Counted from the first letter of the stretch, positions 44,623 to 54,565 are shown. The stretch: DNA of 64,000 nucleotides from G963678445 sp963678445 (GCA_963678445.1 OY782877.1:4030001-4094000); one strand, 5' to 3'. Translations and numbers: made by a program. The notes: generated by a model not told the origin, from the letters alone.

Positions 44623-45741
44623 TTACTTGTTCTCAGCTTCCTGTTGGGCCTGATCTGCGATCAGTTGGTCGAAGCGTTCGAGGATGGGGAGGTGTTGGGT
44701 GCAGACGTCTTCGCAGTGGCCACAACGGATGCATCCCTCCAGGGCGGCACGCACGTCGGGGGTCCACCAGTGCCAGCGCATTTGCGCGAGTCCGGCTTTG
44801 GGGCCTTCGAGCATGCGCTGGTTGTAGGCGTCCATGAAGCGCACCACGGGGATTTCTACAGGGCAGTCGCGGCAGTAGCCGCATTGGGTGCAGAAGGATT
44901 GGCTTTTTTCCACCAACTTTTTTTTGATGTACGCTAGTTCCGTTTCTGTTAGTGGTTCGAAACGTTCGACTGCGGCTACGGCGGAATCCACATCGTCGGT
45001 GTTGCGGAAGCCGACGAGCGCCACGGTGATTTCGGGGAGGGAGAGGTTGAAACGGATGGCTGCGTCTACCATGGATTCTTCGGGAGTGCGTCGGATGAAT
45101 CCGTAATGGTCGGCGTGGGAGATCAGCAGGCCACCGCCCAGTGTATTCATGGTGACCACGCCCATACCGCGTCGTGCGGCTTCCTGTACACCGACGTAAC
45201 GCAGATCATAGTTCATGGCGTTCAGTCCGATCAGCATGCCCTCGAAAAGCCCTTCGCCTTCATCCAGCATGTCGGCGATGTAGGTGTGTTCCAGGTGGGT
45301 GGAGACCGAAATGTGGCGTACCAGACCTTCTTCTTTCAACCTGCGAAATTCTTCCAACGCGCCCAACTGTTTGCGCTTGTCCAGATCGTCCGGATGCACC
45401 AGGCACCATACGTGATAAAAGTCCAGCGCGTCTACCTGTAAACGTTCCAGCGAGCGTTCACACTGTTTTCGGATCTCCGCAGGTTCCCCCAACATGCATT
45501 TGCTCGATACGACAAACGGCTTACCCGTTTTTTTCATTTCCGCGATGGCAGTGCCTACAATCGTTTCACTTTGGTCATCGCAATAGATAGGCGCGGTATC
45601 GAAATACGTTACCCCTTTTTCAAACGCGTGATACACCACCTGCGCCATGTCCTCGATATCGTCTGGACGTTCAAATCGCATGCATCCCATCCCCAACGCC
45701 GATACTTCTACCCCCGTTTGCCCATACTCACGATACAGCAT
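44623..45741 (-). CDS. Aldo/keto reductase with C-terminal 4Fe-4S clusters
   Basis: 372 residues. The aldo/keto reductase barrel covers residues about 1-280: LGMGCMRFERP, TYFDTAPIYCDDQSE with the catalytic Asp and Tyr, SSKC with a Lys, and DFYHVWCLVHPDDLDK. The C-terminal part has two cysteine clusters, CTQCGYCRDCP and CIRCGHCEDVC, each fit to bind a 4Fe-4S cluster, as in ferredoxin-like AKR of anaerobes. It probably uses reduced ferredoxin or NAD(P)H to reduce a carbonyl compound in the cytoplasm. Substrate unknown. Repeat copy F lies upstream in the same orientation. Confidence 0.9.
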   Translation of the reverse strand: MLYREYGQTGVEVSALGMGCMRFERPDDIEDMAQVVYHAFEKGVTYFDTAPIYCDDQSETIVGTAIAEMKKTGKPFVVSSKCMLGEPAEIRKQCERSLERLQVDALDFYHVWCLVHPDDLDKRKQLGALEEFRRLKEEGLVRHISVSTHLEHTYIADMLDEGEGLFEGMLIGLNAMNYDLRYVGVQEAARRGMGVVTMNTLGGGLLISHADHYGFIRRTPEESMVDAAIRFNLSLPEITVALVGFRNTDDVDSAVAAVERFEPLTETELAYIKKKLVEKSQSFCTQCGYCRDCPVEIPVVRFMDAYNQRMLEGPKAGLAQMRWHWWTPDVRAALEGCIRCGHCEDVCTQHLPILERFDQLIADQAQQEAENK

Positions 45742-45856
45742 GATTTCTCCTTTGTCGTTATCTGCCGTGATTGCACATTGCCTATATCATAGCATATACC
45801 CGGTTAATCGCCGTTAAGTAAGCATAAAACACATGCGTCAATGCATCAAAATACAA

Positions 45857-45883
45857 TATGGGAGCCTTTGAAAGGCTCCCATA
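45857..45883 (-). terminator. Inverted-repeat terminator after the HEAT-repeat gene
   Basis: TATGGGAGCCTTT (45857-45869) and AAAGGCTCCCATA (45871-45883) around a single G, so a hairpin of about 11 pairs with a tight loop. On the minus strand it is followed by TTGTATTTTG. It lies between the HEAT gene and the start of the aldo/keto reductase gene. Confidence 0.6.
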
Positions 45884-45920
45884 TATAAGTAAAATTCGTT
45901 TTTTTGCTTCTTTCTCTTTC

Positions 45921-45990
45921 CGGCGGTCCAGGGACCGTAAAGTGGCCAGGGCCACACCCCGGAAATATAGTCCTTGCCGTGGTTGACCCA
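45921..45990 (-). repeat. Dispersed structured repeat, copy F (long subtype, 5' truncated)
   Basis: On the minus strand: TGGGTCAACCACGGCAAGGA, then GGTGTGGCC-CT-GGCCAC and CGGTCC-CT-GGACCG. The AT-rich 5' part is missing. It is oriented like the aldo/keto reductase gene downstream, about 180 bases from its start. Confidence 0.75.
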
Positions 45991-46054
45991 CGCTTCTCCG
46001 AAACAATTCCTCGTTTTTCTTTGTTCCTTTGCTTTTTTCGCAAAAAGAAAAAAG

Positions 46055-48919
46055 TTATTTCCCCATGGGTTCAAAACGTAAACCGGGGACGGGCGCATCG
46101 TCACCCATACGGAAACGTGCACACACCTCCCAGTGTCCTCGACCCTGTACCACTTTCAGCAACAGTGGATTACGACCTTCCTTCAGGTTTACCTCCACCT
46201 GTTCGAAATTAGGCGTGCAGTCCTGATCACTATTATACTTATGCGCCAACTCGCCGTTTAGCCACACTTTCAGCCCTGCGCTGCTACCCAACTCCAGCCG
46301 CACTTTTTGCGCTTTTTCCGAACATACTACCGTGCGCAAATAGGCGACTCCATATTCTCCGTCCAGGTGATCGTCCAACGAGAGAATGAAAGGGGTTTCA
46401 TCGTCCTTTTTTACACCAACAGGAAGCAGTGCCCAAGGTATCATTCCTTCCACATTTTCTGCCTCTGGTTCCGGTGCAAAAACCACAAAGAAAGGATGGT
46501 CCCGTTTTATATTTTCTATTGCATAAGGACCGGAGAGCTGCCATGCGGTGATATAGTCATCAAATTTGGCGAGTTGAGCAAGCAACCGCGTTGCTTCCGT
46601 TCGCACATACTCATTGTCCGTTTTTTCCATAGCCGATTCCAGAATGGCTTTGGAACCATCGCAACTGCCTGCGAGGTGCGCCGCCATTTTTACCACCGCC
46701 ACCTCGGCTTCGGCACGCAATGCGGGTTCTTGTAACAGCTCCGCTGCCAGCTGGAACGCACCCACCGTGGGTTTTTTTGACAATGCCGCAAGAATTTGTT
46801 TCTTTGCAGCATCATCTTCAGCCCAGCCAATCGCATTGCGATACATGGCTGTGGCCTTTTCTACAGGACGATCCGGGTTGAGCCCGATCATGCGCACATA
46901 GCCCTCCAGAGCCACTGATTGTAGAACCGGCGTCTTTGCATTCTGCGCCAGCTGTTCCAATTTTGCTATCGGCGCATCATCATTCCAAGCATTCAACGTC
47001 TTTATCGCAGCCAATACCAGCGCAGTATCGGCATCATCCAGCATGGGGGTGACAAGCTGTAAGGCGGTATCGCCTTGTATCCGAAGCAGACCCTCCAGAA
47101 GCGTTTCCTTTGCCGAAACCGTCGTAGCAAATCCCACAGCTTCCTTATACATAGCGAGCAAGTCCGTATCGGCAGGCGCATCGGCTAGAGCTGCAAGGCG
47201 TACAAACCCCCTTAGTGCAGTCTCTACCTGAGGGGTGCCTGCTAATTGACGCGCCATACCCAGGAGATCGTCCAATGGGGTCGCGTCCGACCAGGCAGAG
47301 AGACCAACGATCGCCGCATTACGCAAGTCAGCGCTTCCCTCCAAAGCTTCGCGTAAAACAGGTAGTGCTGTGGGAGCTCCAATTTTACCCAGGATAATCA
47401 ACAGGCCCGGTTGTCCCGACCCCGCTTGGGGATAGGCCTCTAACAATGCCGCTACACGGCCATCGCGATTCTGAATTCGCCTTGCGACCGTTAGTATTAC
47501 CTCCGACACAGGCTCCGCCTCCTGCGTACCGGCCACCTCCAGGTACAGATTCACCAAGGCAGGCATTGTACCCGTTGGGGCAGCCGCCTGTAACGCGTCA
47601 TAGGCCGCCTGCCGTAAGTCTGCTTCAGGATGGCGCGCATTTTCTAATAATACCGGTGTAGCCGATGCAATTTTTCGCGCCGCTACTGTTTCCATTAACA
47701 CCACACGCACAGGTGCATTGGCCGTACGAATCAGATCTACAATCTCTTCCTCCACCACACGCCCCCGCATATGCGACAAGCTCTGTCGCGCCGTCGCCGA
47801 TTCCTCTCCCGTTGTTTCCACGGCTCGTTTTGCCAACATCAACACCGCGTCCCGGTCGCCCAAAGCGCTCAAAGCACGTAACGCCGCCAAACGCACCGAG
47901 ATTTCTGGCGCATCCGTCGCTGTGCGTACGACCGGCAACACGCTACGTGCACCAGCGCGTGCAAATGCTTCCAGCACCAGCACCTGCACGGGCGTATCAT
48001 AATCGGTTAAAGCTTCCGCAACACGGTCGAACGCACGTCGGTCCGTCAACGCTTCAATGCATCCCGCTGTCCGTTGTTGCAGCATCTTTTCCGGACTTTG
48101 CAACCCTGCCACCACCATCTCCGCCGCATGCCAGTCCAGCGTTTTCACCAATCCCCGTAGCGCTGCTGCCCGTACAACAGGCGTCTCCTTTTCCAGGAAG
48201 AGACGGCGATACACCTGTTCCGCCTGCGTGCGTTCGCCGTCTGCAAAAAGTCTTTCAGCACACCGCAGATATGCATCGATCACCACCGCACGTCGTTTTC
48301 CGGTCGCACTTTCCAGTGCTACCGCCAATATCGGCACAGCCATCTGAGTGCCAATATTGCCCAAACCCGAAATGGCTGCCTGCGCCACCACGGGCTCCGC
48401 GTGATAAATATATCCACCTAACAGCGCCACCGTTTCACTGTTGCCACGCAGACTTAACGCGGTTATAAGGCCCACCAACTCCGTGCCTGTTTTTTCCGGA
48501 GTTGTATTGAGCAAAACCTGTTCCGCCTCCTTGCCCGGAATACGCTTCAACGCGTACAACGCCATCTCGAAGGTTTCCGGTACTGCTAACATCTCGCCGA
48601 GCACCTCCGTCGATTTAGACGTGCCGACTATGCTCAGTTTTTTGCAGATAAACCGCTTTGCGTCCAAGGTTGCATCCGAACGTAAAAATGCTATGAACGC
48701 TTCCTCAATTTTCTCCAGCGGCGCATTGTCGCCCGTTGCCTCCCGCAACAGTTCATCCACTGCTTTTAGTGGACGCATGCTTTGATTAAACTCATAGGAT
48801 TTGAGCGCTGACAACGCATCCGTCATGGAAATCTGCGTCTTCGGCTGTTCCTTCTCTGCAACAGCGCTCCCTGCCATACACAAACAAAATACGACTGTAT
48901 ATACAATGAATTTCTTCAT
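46055..48919 (-). CDS. Secreted HEAT-repeat protein with C-terminal beta-sandwich domain
   Basis: 954 residues from ATG 48919 (AGAGG upstream). Signal peptide residues 1-21 (YTVVFCLCMAGSAVA). Residues about 60-740 are a long HEAT-type solenoid: repeated pairs such as VVAQAAISGLGNIGTQMAVP, VVRAAALRGLVKTLDW and VRLAALRALSALGDRDAV. The last 200 residues (AWQLSGPYAIENIKRDHPF, GLKVWLNGELAHKYN, GRNPLLLKVVQGRGHWE) match the N-terminal beta-sandwich of the DUF4091 protein at 6272. It is probably translated from the same transcript as the Gfo/Idh gene 25 bases upstream. A scaffold or recognition role outside the cytoplasm is likely. Confidence 0.85.
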   Translation of the reverse strand: MKKFIVYTVVFCLCMAGSAVAEKEQPKTQISMTDALSALKSYEFNQSMRPLKAVDELLREATGDNAPLEKIEEAFIAFLRSDATLDAKRFICKKLSIVGTSKSTEVLGEMLAVPETFEMALYALKRIPGKEAEQVLLNTTPEKTGTELVGLITALSLRGNSETVALLGGYIYHAEPVVAQAAISGLGNIGTQMAVPILAVALESATGKRRAVVIDAYLRCAERLFADGERTQAEQVYRRLFLEKETPVVRAAALRGLVKTLDWHAAEMVVAGLQSPEKMLQQRTAGCIEALTDRRAFDRVAEALTDYDTPVQVLVLEAFARAGARSVLPVVRTATDAPEISVRLAALRALSALGDRDAVLMLAKRAVETTGEESATARQSLSHMRGRVVEEEIVDLIRTANAPVRVVLMETVAARKIASATPVLLENARHPEADLRQAAYDALQAAAPTGTMPALVNLYLEVAGTQEAEPVSEVILTVARRIQNRDGRVAALLEAYPQAGSGQPGLLIILGKIGAPTALPVLREALEGSADLRNAAIVGLSAWSDATPLDDLLGMARQLAGTPQVETALRGFVRLAALADAPADTDLLAMYKEAVGFATTVSAKETLLEGLLRIQGDTALQLVTPMLDDADTALVLAAIKTLNAWNDDAPIAKLEQLAQNAKTPVLQSVALEGYVRMIGLNPDRPVEKATAMYRNAIGWAEDDAAKKQILAALSKKPTVGAFQLAAELLQEPALRAEAEVAVVKMAAHLAGSCDGSKAILESAMEKTDNEYVRTEATRLLAQLAKFDDYITAWQLSGPYAIENIKRDHPFFVVFAPEPEAENVEGMIPWALLPVGVKKDDETPFILSLDDHLDGEYGVAYLRTVVCSEKAQKVRLELGSSAGLKVWLNGELAHKYNSDQDCTPNFEQVEVNLKEGRNPLLLKVVQGRGHWEVCARFRMGDDAPVPGLRFEPMGK

Positions 48920-48944
48920 TTCTTGCCTCTTTTCTAAGCTAAGC

Positions 48945-50282
48945 CTACAGATGCCATGAACCACGCATATTACGCGACAACATGCGATCCGCTTCCGGAT
49001 CATTTACAAAACGTTCCCGCACCGGATCCCACTGCACCTTGCGTTCCAGCTTCATTGCAATCAGTCCCAAGTGCCCCACCATAATCGAACGGTGCGCAAT
49101 CCTTGCCGGAGCAATCGTTTCCTTACGCGTACCTACGCTATCCAGGAAATTTCCAATATGATTACGACTCTCATACAGATGCACCTCATTCGCTCCGATT
49201 TCCGAAGTCAACAACGATTTCGGATGCGCATCTATTTCGCCTCGCGTAACGAAAATCCAGCCATCTTCCCCTTCAAAACGCACCCCCATCGTATACATCG
49301 CACTCACCACCAGCTTAAAGCCATCGGGAGATACCGGACTTACCCCCTTGGGATAGTTGCAGTCAAACCGATACCGTTCCACCGTATCAAACAACCCATC
49401 CTCCGCATCCGGCCATGCACCACGTCCCTTAATCTCCACCGGCGCCGTCAATTCTGTTCCCATGCCCCACTGCGCAATATCACAATGGTGTCCTGCCCAA
49501 TCCGTCAACTGTCCGCCTGCATAATCACTGATCCAGCGGAAATTCCAATGACAACGATTCGGACAATACGGCGCTTCCGGCGCAGGTCCCAACCACATTT
49601 CGTAGTTAAAGTCCTCCGGCGGCGCACACGGTGCTGTTCCGCCATTATCATGAATGCTGTTCGTCGTCGGCAGGCCCACCTTTACACGCTTTACCCGACC
49701 AATACGACCATTGCGCACCAGTTCACACGCAAAACGAAACCGTTCCTGCGAACGCTGCCAACTACCCGTCTGCCAGATCGCACCATAGCGATCCACCGCA
49801 TCCACAATCGCGCGTCCCTCCGCGATGTTATACGCCAGCGGCTTCTCCCCATAAATATCCTTACCCGCACGCAAGCCCATCACCGCCGGGATCGAATGCC
49901 AATGATCCGGCAACGCCAACGACAACGCATCGATATCCGCCCGTGCAATCAGCTCACGGAAATCACCATACGTCGCGCAATCCTCATTACCATACTTTCC
50001 ATTGATCATATTCCGCGCACGCGCCCGATGCGTTCCATCCACATCACACACCGCCACCACCTGCGCCCGTGCATCATCCAGGAAACCCGACAGATTCGAC
50101 GTTCCCATCCCACCTACACCAATACATCCCACCGTAATCCGATTACTCGGCGCCACCGCGCCATTCAATCCCAACGCCGACCCCGGCACAATATACGGGA
50201 ACACCGACGCTCCCAACGCCATCCCCGTCGTCCGTTTTAAAAACTGACGTCTCCCCAACTTTCGCTTCAAATGCTTAGCCAT
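48945..50282 (-). CDS. Tat-exported Gfo/Idh/MocA family oxidoreductase
   Basis: 445 residues; GGGAGGG lies seven bases before the ATG. Residues 1-45 form a Tat signal (GRRQFLKRTTG, then GASVFPYIVPGSA). The NAD(P)-binding motif ITVGCIGVGGMGTSNLSG follows, then DALSLALPDHWHSIPAV and KDIYGEKPLAYN with the catalytic EKP Lys. The C-terminal half has DWAGHHCDIAQWGMG, typical of the large Planctomycetes-type subfamily. These secreted dehydrogenases oxidise or epimerise sugar derivatives. Repeat copy E lies immediately upstream in sense orientation. It probably forms an operon with the HEAT-repeat protein gene. Confidence 0.92.
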   Translation of the reverse strand: MAKHLKRKLGRRQFLKRTTGMALGASVFPYIVPGSALGLNGAVAPSNRITVGCIGVGGMGTSNLSGFLDDARAQVVAVCDVDGTHRARARNMINGKYGNEDCATYGDFRELIARADIDALSLALPDHWHSIPAVMGLRAGKDIYGEKPLAYNIAEGRAIVDAVDRYGAIWQTGSWQRSQERFRFACELVRNGRIGRVKRVKVGLPTTNSIHDNGGTAPCAPPEDFNYEMWLGPAPEAPYCPNRCHWNFRWISDYAGGQLTDWAGHHCDIAQWGMGTELTAPVEIKGRGAWPDAEDGLFDTVERYRFDCNYPKGVSPVSPDGFKLVVSAMYTMGVRFEGEDGWIFVTRGEIDAHPKSLLTSEIGANEVHLYESRNHIGNFLDSVGTRKETIAPARIAHRSIMVGHLGLIAMKLERKVQWDPVRERFVNDPEADRMLSRNMRGSWHL

Positions 50283-50305
50283 TACACAACCCTCCCAAAT
50301 ACATC

Positions 50306-50424
50306 AAGTGGTTCAGCGAGCACAAGGTGGCCAGCGCCACCGGCAATATTTATGGTCCTTGCCGTCCCTAAACCACAACAAAAATTTCTTTTTTTTGACA
50401 GCTTTTCAGATTTCAGTCACTAAC
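50306..50424 (-). repeat. Dispersed structured repeat, copy E (long subtype)
   Basis: On the minus strand: GTTAGTGACTGAAATCTGAA, GCTGTCAAAAAAAAGAAATT, GTGGTTTAGGGACGGCAAGG, then the hairpin GGTGGC-GCT-GGCCACC and a second, weaker hairpin. It ends 23 bases before the Gfo/Idh start, in the same orientation. The remaining spacer to the KAP gene (50425-50590) is AT-rich, with nothing recognised in it. Confidence 0.85.
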
Positions 50425-50590
50425 GTTTAGTTTCTGCGAAACAGGCTATAAACACAGGATACATTTACAGCATTACACAAAAATAGGAAATTTGATTATA
50501 ACGAACTAAACTAAAAAATACACATTCGAATAGGCACCCTAAAAAGGCGGCAGAAATTAACACGCCATCATCGCCCCAAAGCGCACAACA

Positions 50591-53245
50591 CTATGCCGTT
50601 TCCTCTTCTGCAACCTTCTGTCTCTCCAACCACTTTCTGGCTTCCGCCTGCGCTCGTTTTATATAAGCTTGGTCCTCACTATCCCACGCACTCATATCGA
50701 AATCGGTTGCCAACCGTTCCATAAGCTCGTCTTTTTTTTCAAAAAATAACGCCTCAAAAAGTTGCCTATTGAAATCTCCATCTCCCCATAAAAGCCCCAT
50801 AAGCTGGGGGATAACTATTTTCGGAGCTCTTTTTGCGGCCTTCATTAACGTATCGCCTAACCAGAGGCAGCCTCCGTAGCTTTTTTTATGAAACTTGTTA
50901 TTGATCCTCTTAGGAAGTGCCACGATAAAACGGTAGAGGCTATATATGCGTTTTGTATTTATTATTTGCACAAAATGATCCACATCCCCTGCAAACAGCT
51001 CCTTAGCCTTCTCGATTAAATCAAGCATCAGTCTTTCTTGTTCTGTAGAATCCAGCCCCGACGCTGTACAATAAAAGAGGAAAAGTGAGTTAGTAAACTT
51101 AAGATCTACGGCAAGAGCTTTATCCATTTCTTGGGCAATCCATTGAGCATAATCCCCCCTTTTATCTGGAGTAAGGAGACGTTGAAGTTCTACCAGTCCA
51201 GCAACCTGCTCTTTTTCCTGCCCACACGTTATTTCGATATCTGATTCTTTACATCTTCGAATAAGCGCAAATACCTGTTCGGTTAGGACATAAATTTCCC
51301 CTGTACTTAAAAACAGTCTACCAAGTCTTTCAACCTTTTGTGCCCAAACAGTGTTGCTTAAAAAGCATTCCGGCAAATCAACCGTGTTGTCTTCTTGCCA
51401 CGCTCTTATTTTCTTCAATACTACTTGATCACGTAATTCGCCAGCAGGGATTTCCTCCGCATGCAGACGCACCCAGTAGTTGGTGGGGGTAGTATGCATA
51501 ATGTTTTGGGGACGGTCCTGATTATCCACAAGGAATTGGAAGACTTCATTTACACTGGACTTGAGTTCGGGCATATCGCGCATTAACTCTTTCAATCGAA
51601 TCTTATATTCCTCTTTCACCTCCGTAAACCCAATTAACTCACTATTATCCCTAGAAGAAGAAAGAGATTGGATAAGTTCTCTATTTGCTGCAAAAAAAGC
51701 GTAGAGATCCGGTAGCGTGATTCGGAGCGCTGTTAGGACAAAGACTTCGTTAAGATCTATTTCTCCATGCAAATTTTTGTATATGTGGTAGGTCTGTCTA
51801 AGTGCCTTTTTAAATGTTCTTGGCACAGCCAATAACCTGTTTAAATGATTGTATATTCCATCCCCTCCCTGAAAGATAAAATCCTTAAGTGATTCTTCTT
51901 GCTCTGTAGGCTGAAATAAATCGTAATTAGATACTGGAATGTCCTCTCTATATTCTGCAAGAATAGAATCATAGAAACACGAAAAAATTTCTTTGAAATC
52001 CTGCTCGGAAACGGTCGGTACCATTTCGGTGTGTTCGCATAGGCGTGCCAGCAGGGCGGATGCCTTTTGCTCGTGTCCACAGGCGAGTACAAAGGACAGG
52101 TTCTGCAGGTTTTTCAGGTGGTCCAGTAAAGCGCCGATTTCCTGATAGAAAACGTTATCGTCGGAATTTCGGTCTACGTCTTCAACAAACACGACCACCC
52201 GCAATCCTGTGCTTATCAGGGCGGAATCGATATGGGAAAGAAGGACGTCGGGAGACTCTTTCCGCTTGCTTATTCCGGCTACGGCTTTTGCCCAGGGGGA
52301 ACCGCTGCCAACAAGGGCGGCTTGATAGTGTTCGGGGAGGTTGGAAAATGCAAGTACATCGATATGCTTGCCAAGTTCATCGAGCATGCAATCGAGAATG
52401 TGTCGCGCAACTGAGGTCTTGGTGAATCCCCATGCGCCCGCACGGCACACGATAAGCTTTTTGGGGTCATGCGTTATAGCTTCTTTTTGTCGGGTGTCCA
52501 GATTCGTGCATAGCTCGTCGAAATGCTTCCGGTAATACTCCACCAGATTGAGTATAGTGCTTTTGCCGCTCCCATAGGCGCCGAGAATACCTATTGTTTT
52601 GAGCGGGGTTGCCAAAAGATGACGACAAATACGGCGTGCGGGTTGCTGTGCGTCGAAATAATCCTGCGCAGGAGTCCTGACCGGTGCTTCGTTATCCAGC
52701 CATTTGAAAAGGGATTCCTTATTCAATAAAGGATTGGAGGAATCTGTGTTTGTATCATACTTATCTTCTGGCTCTTTTTTGTCCCGCTGGTCGGATGGTA
52801 AGGATAGAACGCTTTTAACGATGACAGCACTCAAAATGCCCGCCAAGAAAATCCAGGAATCAAACCAATAGAAACGAGATGCTTGGACCGTAGTCGATGT
52901 GAAGAATAGCTGTTTGAGTACCAGGTAGAGCACGCCCCCCAGAACACCGCCCAACCAGGTAGGCGGATAGCATAACGTGTTTATTTTCCACAAATCTTTA
53001 GAGCGAAATCCGCCCAGGTGGATAAGAAACCACCAGAGTACCCCGCTGAGGGTGGCGACTGTGGCGTATTGAATCCATCTGGACCAGTAGGCCAGGTTTT
53101 CTCCCAACAGAGTAGCCAATGCATCGAGGGGTTTGTGAAACAGTACACAAAAAAGCAGTCCTAAACACGTCATCAGGAGCACATCTAGCCAGCGCTGCCC
53201 CCGACTAGACCACTTATCAGGCTTATTTGAACGAGACACATCCAA
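50591..53245 (-). CDS. Membrane-anchored KAP-family P-loop NTPase
   Basis: 884 residues from TTG 53245; GTG 53239 in the same frame is equally possible, and an out-of-frame ATG stops early. Residues 20-150 hold four membrane helices. A charged linker follows. Walker A GAYGSGKST is at residues 222-230 and Walker B VVVFVEDVDR at 350-359, with the long insert between them typical of KAP ATPases. The C-terminal 450 residues are helical and unrecognised (LDHLKNLQNLSFVLACGHEQ, then FKEIFSCFYDSIL). Several bacterial KAP proteins are linked to membrane-associated processes or phage defence; this gene has no defence neighbour. Its coding region is more AT-rich than its neighbours, suggesting horizontal transfer. 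Confidence 0.85.
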   Translation of the reverse strand: MDVSRSNKPDKWSSRGQRWLDVLLMTCLGLLFCVLFHKPLDALATLLGENLAYWSRWIQYATVATLSGVLWWFLIHLGGFRSKDLWKINTLCYPPTWLGGVLGGVLYLVLKQLFFTSTTVQASRFYWFDSWIFLAGILSAVIVKSVLSLPSDQRDKKEPEDKYDTNTDSSNPLLNKESLFKWLDNEAPVRTPAQDYFDAQQPARRICRHLLATPLKTIGILGAYGSGKSTILNLVEYYRKHFDELCTNLDTRQKEAITHDPKKLIVCRAGAWGFTKTSVARHILDCMLDELGKHIDVLAFSNLPEHYQAALVGSGSPWAKAVAGISKRKESPDVLLSHIDSALISTGLRVVVFVEDVDRNSDDNVFYQEIGALLDHLKNLQNLSFVLACGHEQKASALLARLCEHTEMVPTVSEQDFKEIFSCFYDSILAEYREDIPVSNYDLFQPTEQEESLKDFIFQGGDGIYNHLNRLLAVPRTFKKALRQTYHIYKNLHGEIDLNEVFVLTALRITLPDLYAFFAANRELIQSLSSSRDNSELIGFTEVKEEYKIRLKELMRDMPELKSSVNEVFQFLVDNQDRPQNIMHTTPTNYWVRLHAEEIPAGELRDQVVLKKIRAWQEDNTVDLPECFLSNTVWAQKVERLGRLFLSTGEIYVLTEQVFALIRRCKESDIEITCGQEKEQVAGLVELQRLLTPDKRGDYAQWIAQEMDKALAVDLKFTNSLFLFYCTASGLDSTEQERLMLDLIEKAKELFAGDVDHFVQIINTKRIYSLYRFIVALPKRINNKFHKKSYGGCLWLGDTLMKAAKRAPKIVIPQLMGLLWGDGDFNRQLFEALFFEKKDELMERLATDFDMSAWDSEDQAYIKRAQAEARKWLERQKVAEEETA

Positions 53246-53463
53246 AACCCTTGTCGTGTTGAATCGTAGTGGACTTAGTGGTCATGTCCTTTTGCGTACT
53301 ACAATTTGTCAAGCGAGTCTGCTGAAAAAATGGAAAATATCTATAAAAATAGTACTGTGCTATTCGTGCAATTTCAAGGAATTTTATTTTCGCAGAAGCG
53401 TGGCAGGTCTAAGCGGGTCTTGAAAGATTAAAGTTGACTCAGCTCTAGGTTTTTGCTGTTTTT

Positions 53464-54561
53464 TTACAGGAAGGCCTTTTGAAGACATTGGGCGATTTTA
53501 GACAGGTTTTCTTCAGGGAGTTCGGGGTAGAGGGGCAGGGAGAGGACTTGTTGACAGCATTGTTCGGCGTGGGGGAAAGCGCCGGGATGGAATCCCAGGT
53601 CGGCATAAGCGTTTTGTAGGTGGAAGGGGAGAGGATAGTGCAGCAGGGTTGCGATGTCGTTTTTTTTGAGATGCTGCATTAGTTGGTCGCGTTGCGGGCT
53701 TCGTACGACGTAGAGGTGGAAGACGTGGTGCGCCCATGTAGCTTCGTGGGGAAGGTGGAGGGGGAGAGATGCGAGTTGCTGCTGGTACAGTGCAGCGCGT
53801 TTTCTACGTGCTGCATTCCATTGATCCAGGAATTTGAGTTTTACGCGAAGGATGGCGGCTTGTATTTCGTCCAGTCGACTGTTGGCGCCTTTTAGGTTGT
53901 GGTAGTAGCGTTTTTTTTCACCGTAGTTTCGTAGTTGACGCAGACGTTCGGCGACCGATTCGTCTGCGGTGACCACAGCGCCTGCGTCACCATACGCGCC
54001 AAGGTTTTTGGTGGGGTAAAAACTGAATGCGGCAACGTCGCCCAATGTGCCGCATTTTTTTCCTTTATATAACGCACCGTGCGCCTGTGCGCAGTCTTCT
54101 ACGACATAGAGGTTTTTCGAACGGGCCAGGCTCAGGATGGGGTCCATGTCGCAGGGGTGTCCGTAGAGATGCACGGGGACAATCGCTTTGGTTTTTGGGG
54201 TGATGCGTTCCGCAACCGTATCGGCGGTCAGGGTCATGGTTTCCGGGTCAATATCTGCCGGGACCGGGGTTGCGCCGGTGCAGGAGATGGCTGTTACCGT
54301 TGGCACGCAGGTGTTGGCTGCTGTGATGATTTCATCGCCGGGGCCGATTCCCAATGCCCACAAGGCCAGTTGAATGGCGTCGGTGCCAGAACCGACGCCG
54401 ACGGCATGCGGGATGTCCAGGTAGGCGGCAAACTCCGTTTCGAAAGCTTTTCCTTCCTCACCCAGAATGTACCAGCCGCGTTCCAGTACCCGATCGATAG
54501 CGGCGCGGATTTCTACTTCGACATTTTTAAACTGGGCTTTGAAATCAACGAAAGGAATCAT
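53464..54561 (-). CDS. DegT/DnrJ/EryC1/StrS-family PLP aminotransferase
   Basis: 365 residues; AAGG precedes the ATG. FVDFKAQF and GVGSGTDAIQLALWAL open the PLP fold, Asp156 in VVEDCAQAHG and the Schiff-base Lys185 in FYPTKNLGAYGDAG are present, and the RLDEIQAAILRVKLKFLD segment is typical of sugar aminotransferases. The enzyme transaminates a nucleotide-linked keto-sugar to an amino sugar. It ends an operon with GT2 and GT39-like genes on the minus strand (4-base gap to GT2), pointing to an amino-sugar-containing lipid or surface glycan. C4 versus C3 specificity cannot be told. Confidence 0.93.
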   Translation of the reverse strand: MIPFVDFKAQFKNVEVEIRAAIDRVLERGWYILGEEGKAFETEFAAYLDIPHAVGVGSGTDAIQLALWALGIGPGDEIITAANTCVPTVTAISCTGATPVPADIDPETMTLTADTVAERITPKTKAIVPVHLYGHPCDMDPILSLARSKNLYVVEDCAQAHGALYKGKKCGTLGDVAAFSFYPTKNLGAYGDAGAVVTADESVAERLRQLRNYGEKKRYYHNLKGANSRLDEIQAAILRVKLKFLDQWNAARRKRAALYQQQLASLPLHLPHEATWAHHVFHLYVVRSPQRDQLMQHLKKNDIATLLHYPLPFHLQNAYADLGFHPGAFPHAEQCCQQVLSLPLYPELPEENLSKIAQCLQKAFL

Positions 54562-54565
54562 ATGC

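Noticed and set aside
47665..48468. 267-codon plus-strand frame opposite the HEAT-repeat gene
   Set aside because: Pro/His-rich non-protein-like sequence antisense to a well-supported gene.
49071..50240. 389-codon plus-strand open frame opposite the Gfo/Idh gene
   Set aside because: Composition rich in His, Arg and Thr without motifs; it mirrors the codon pattern of the real minus-strand gene.
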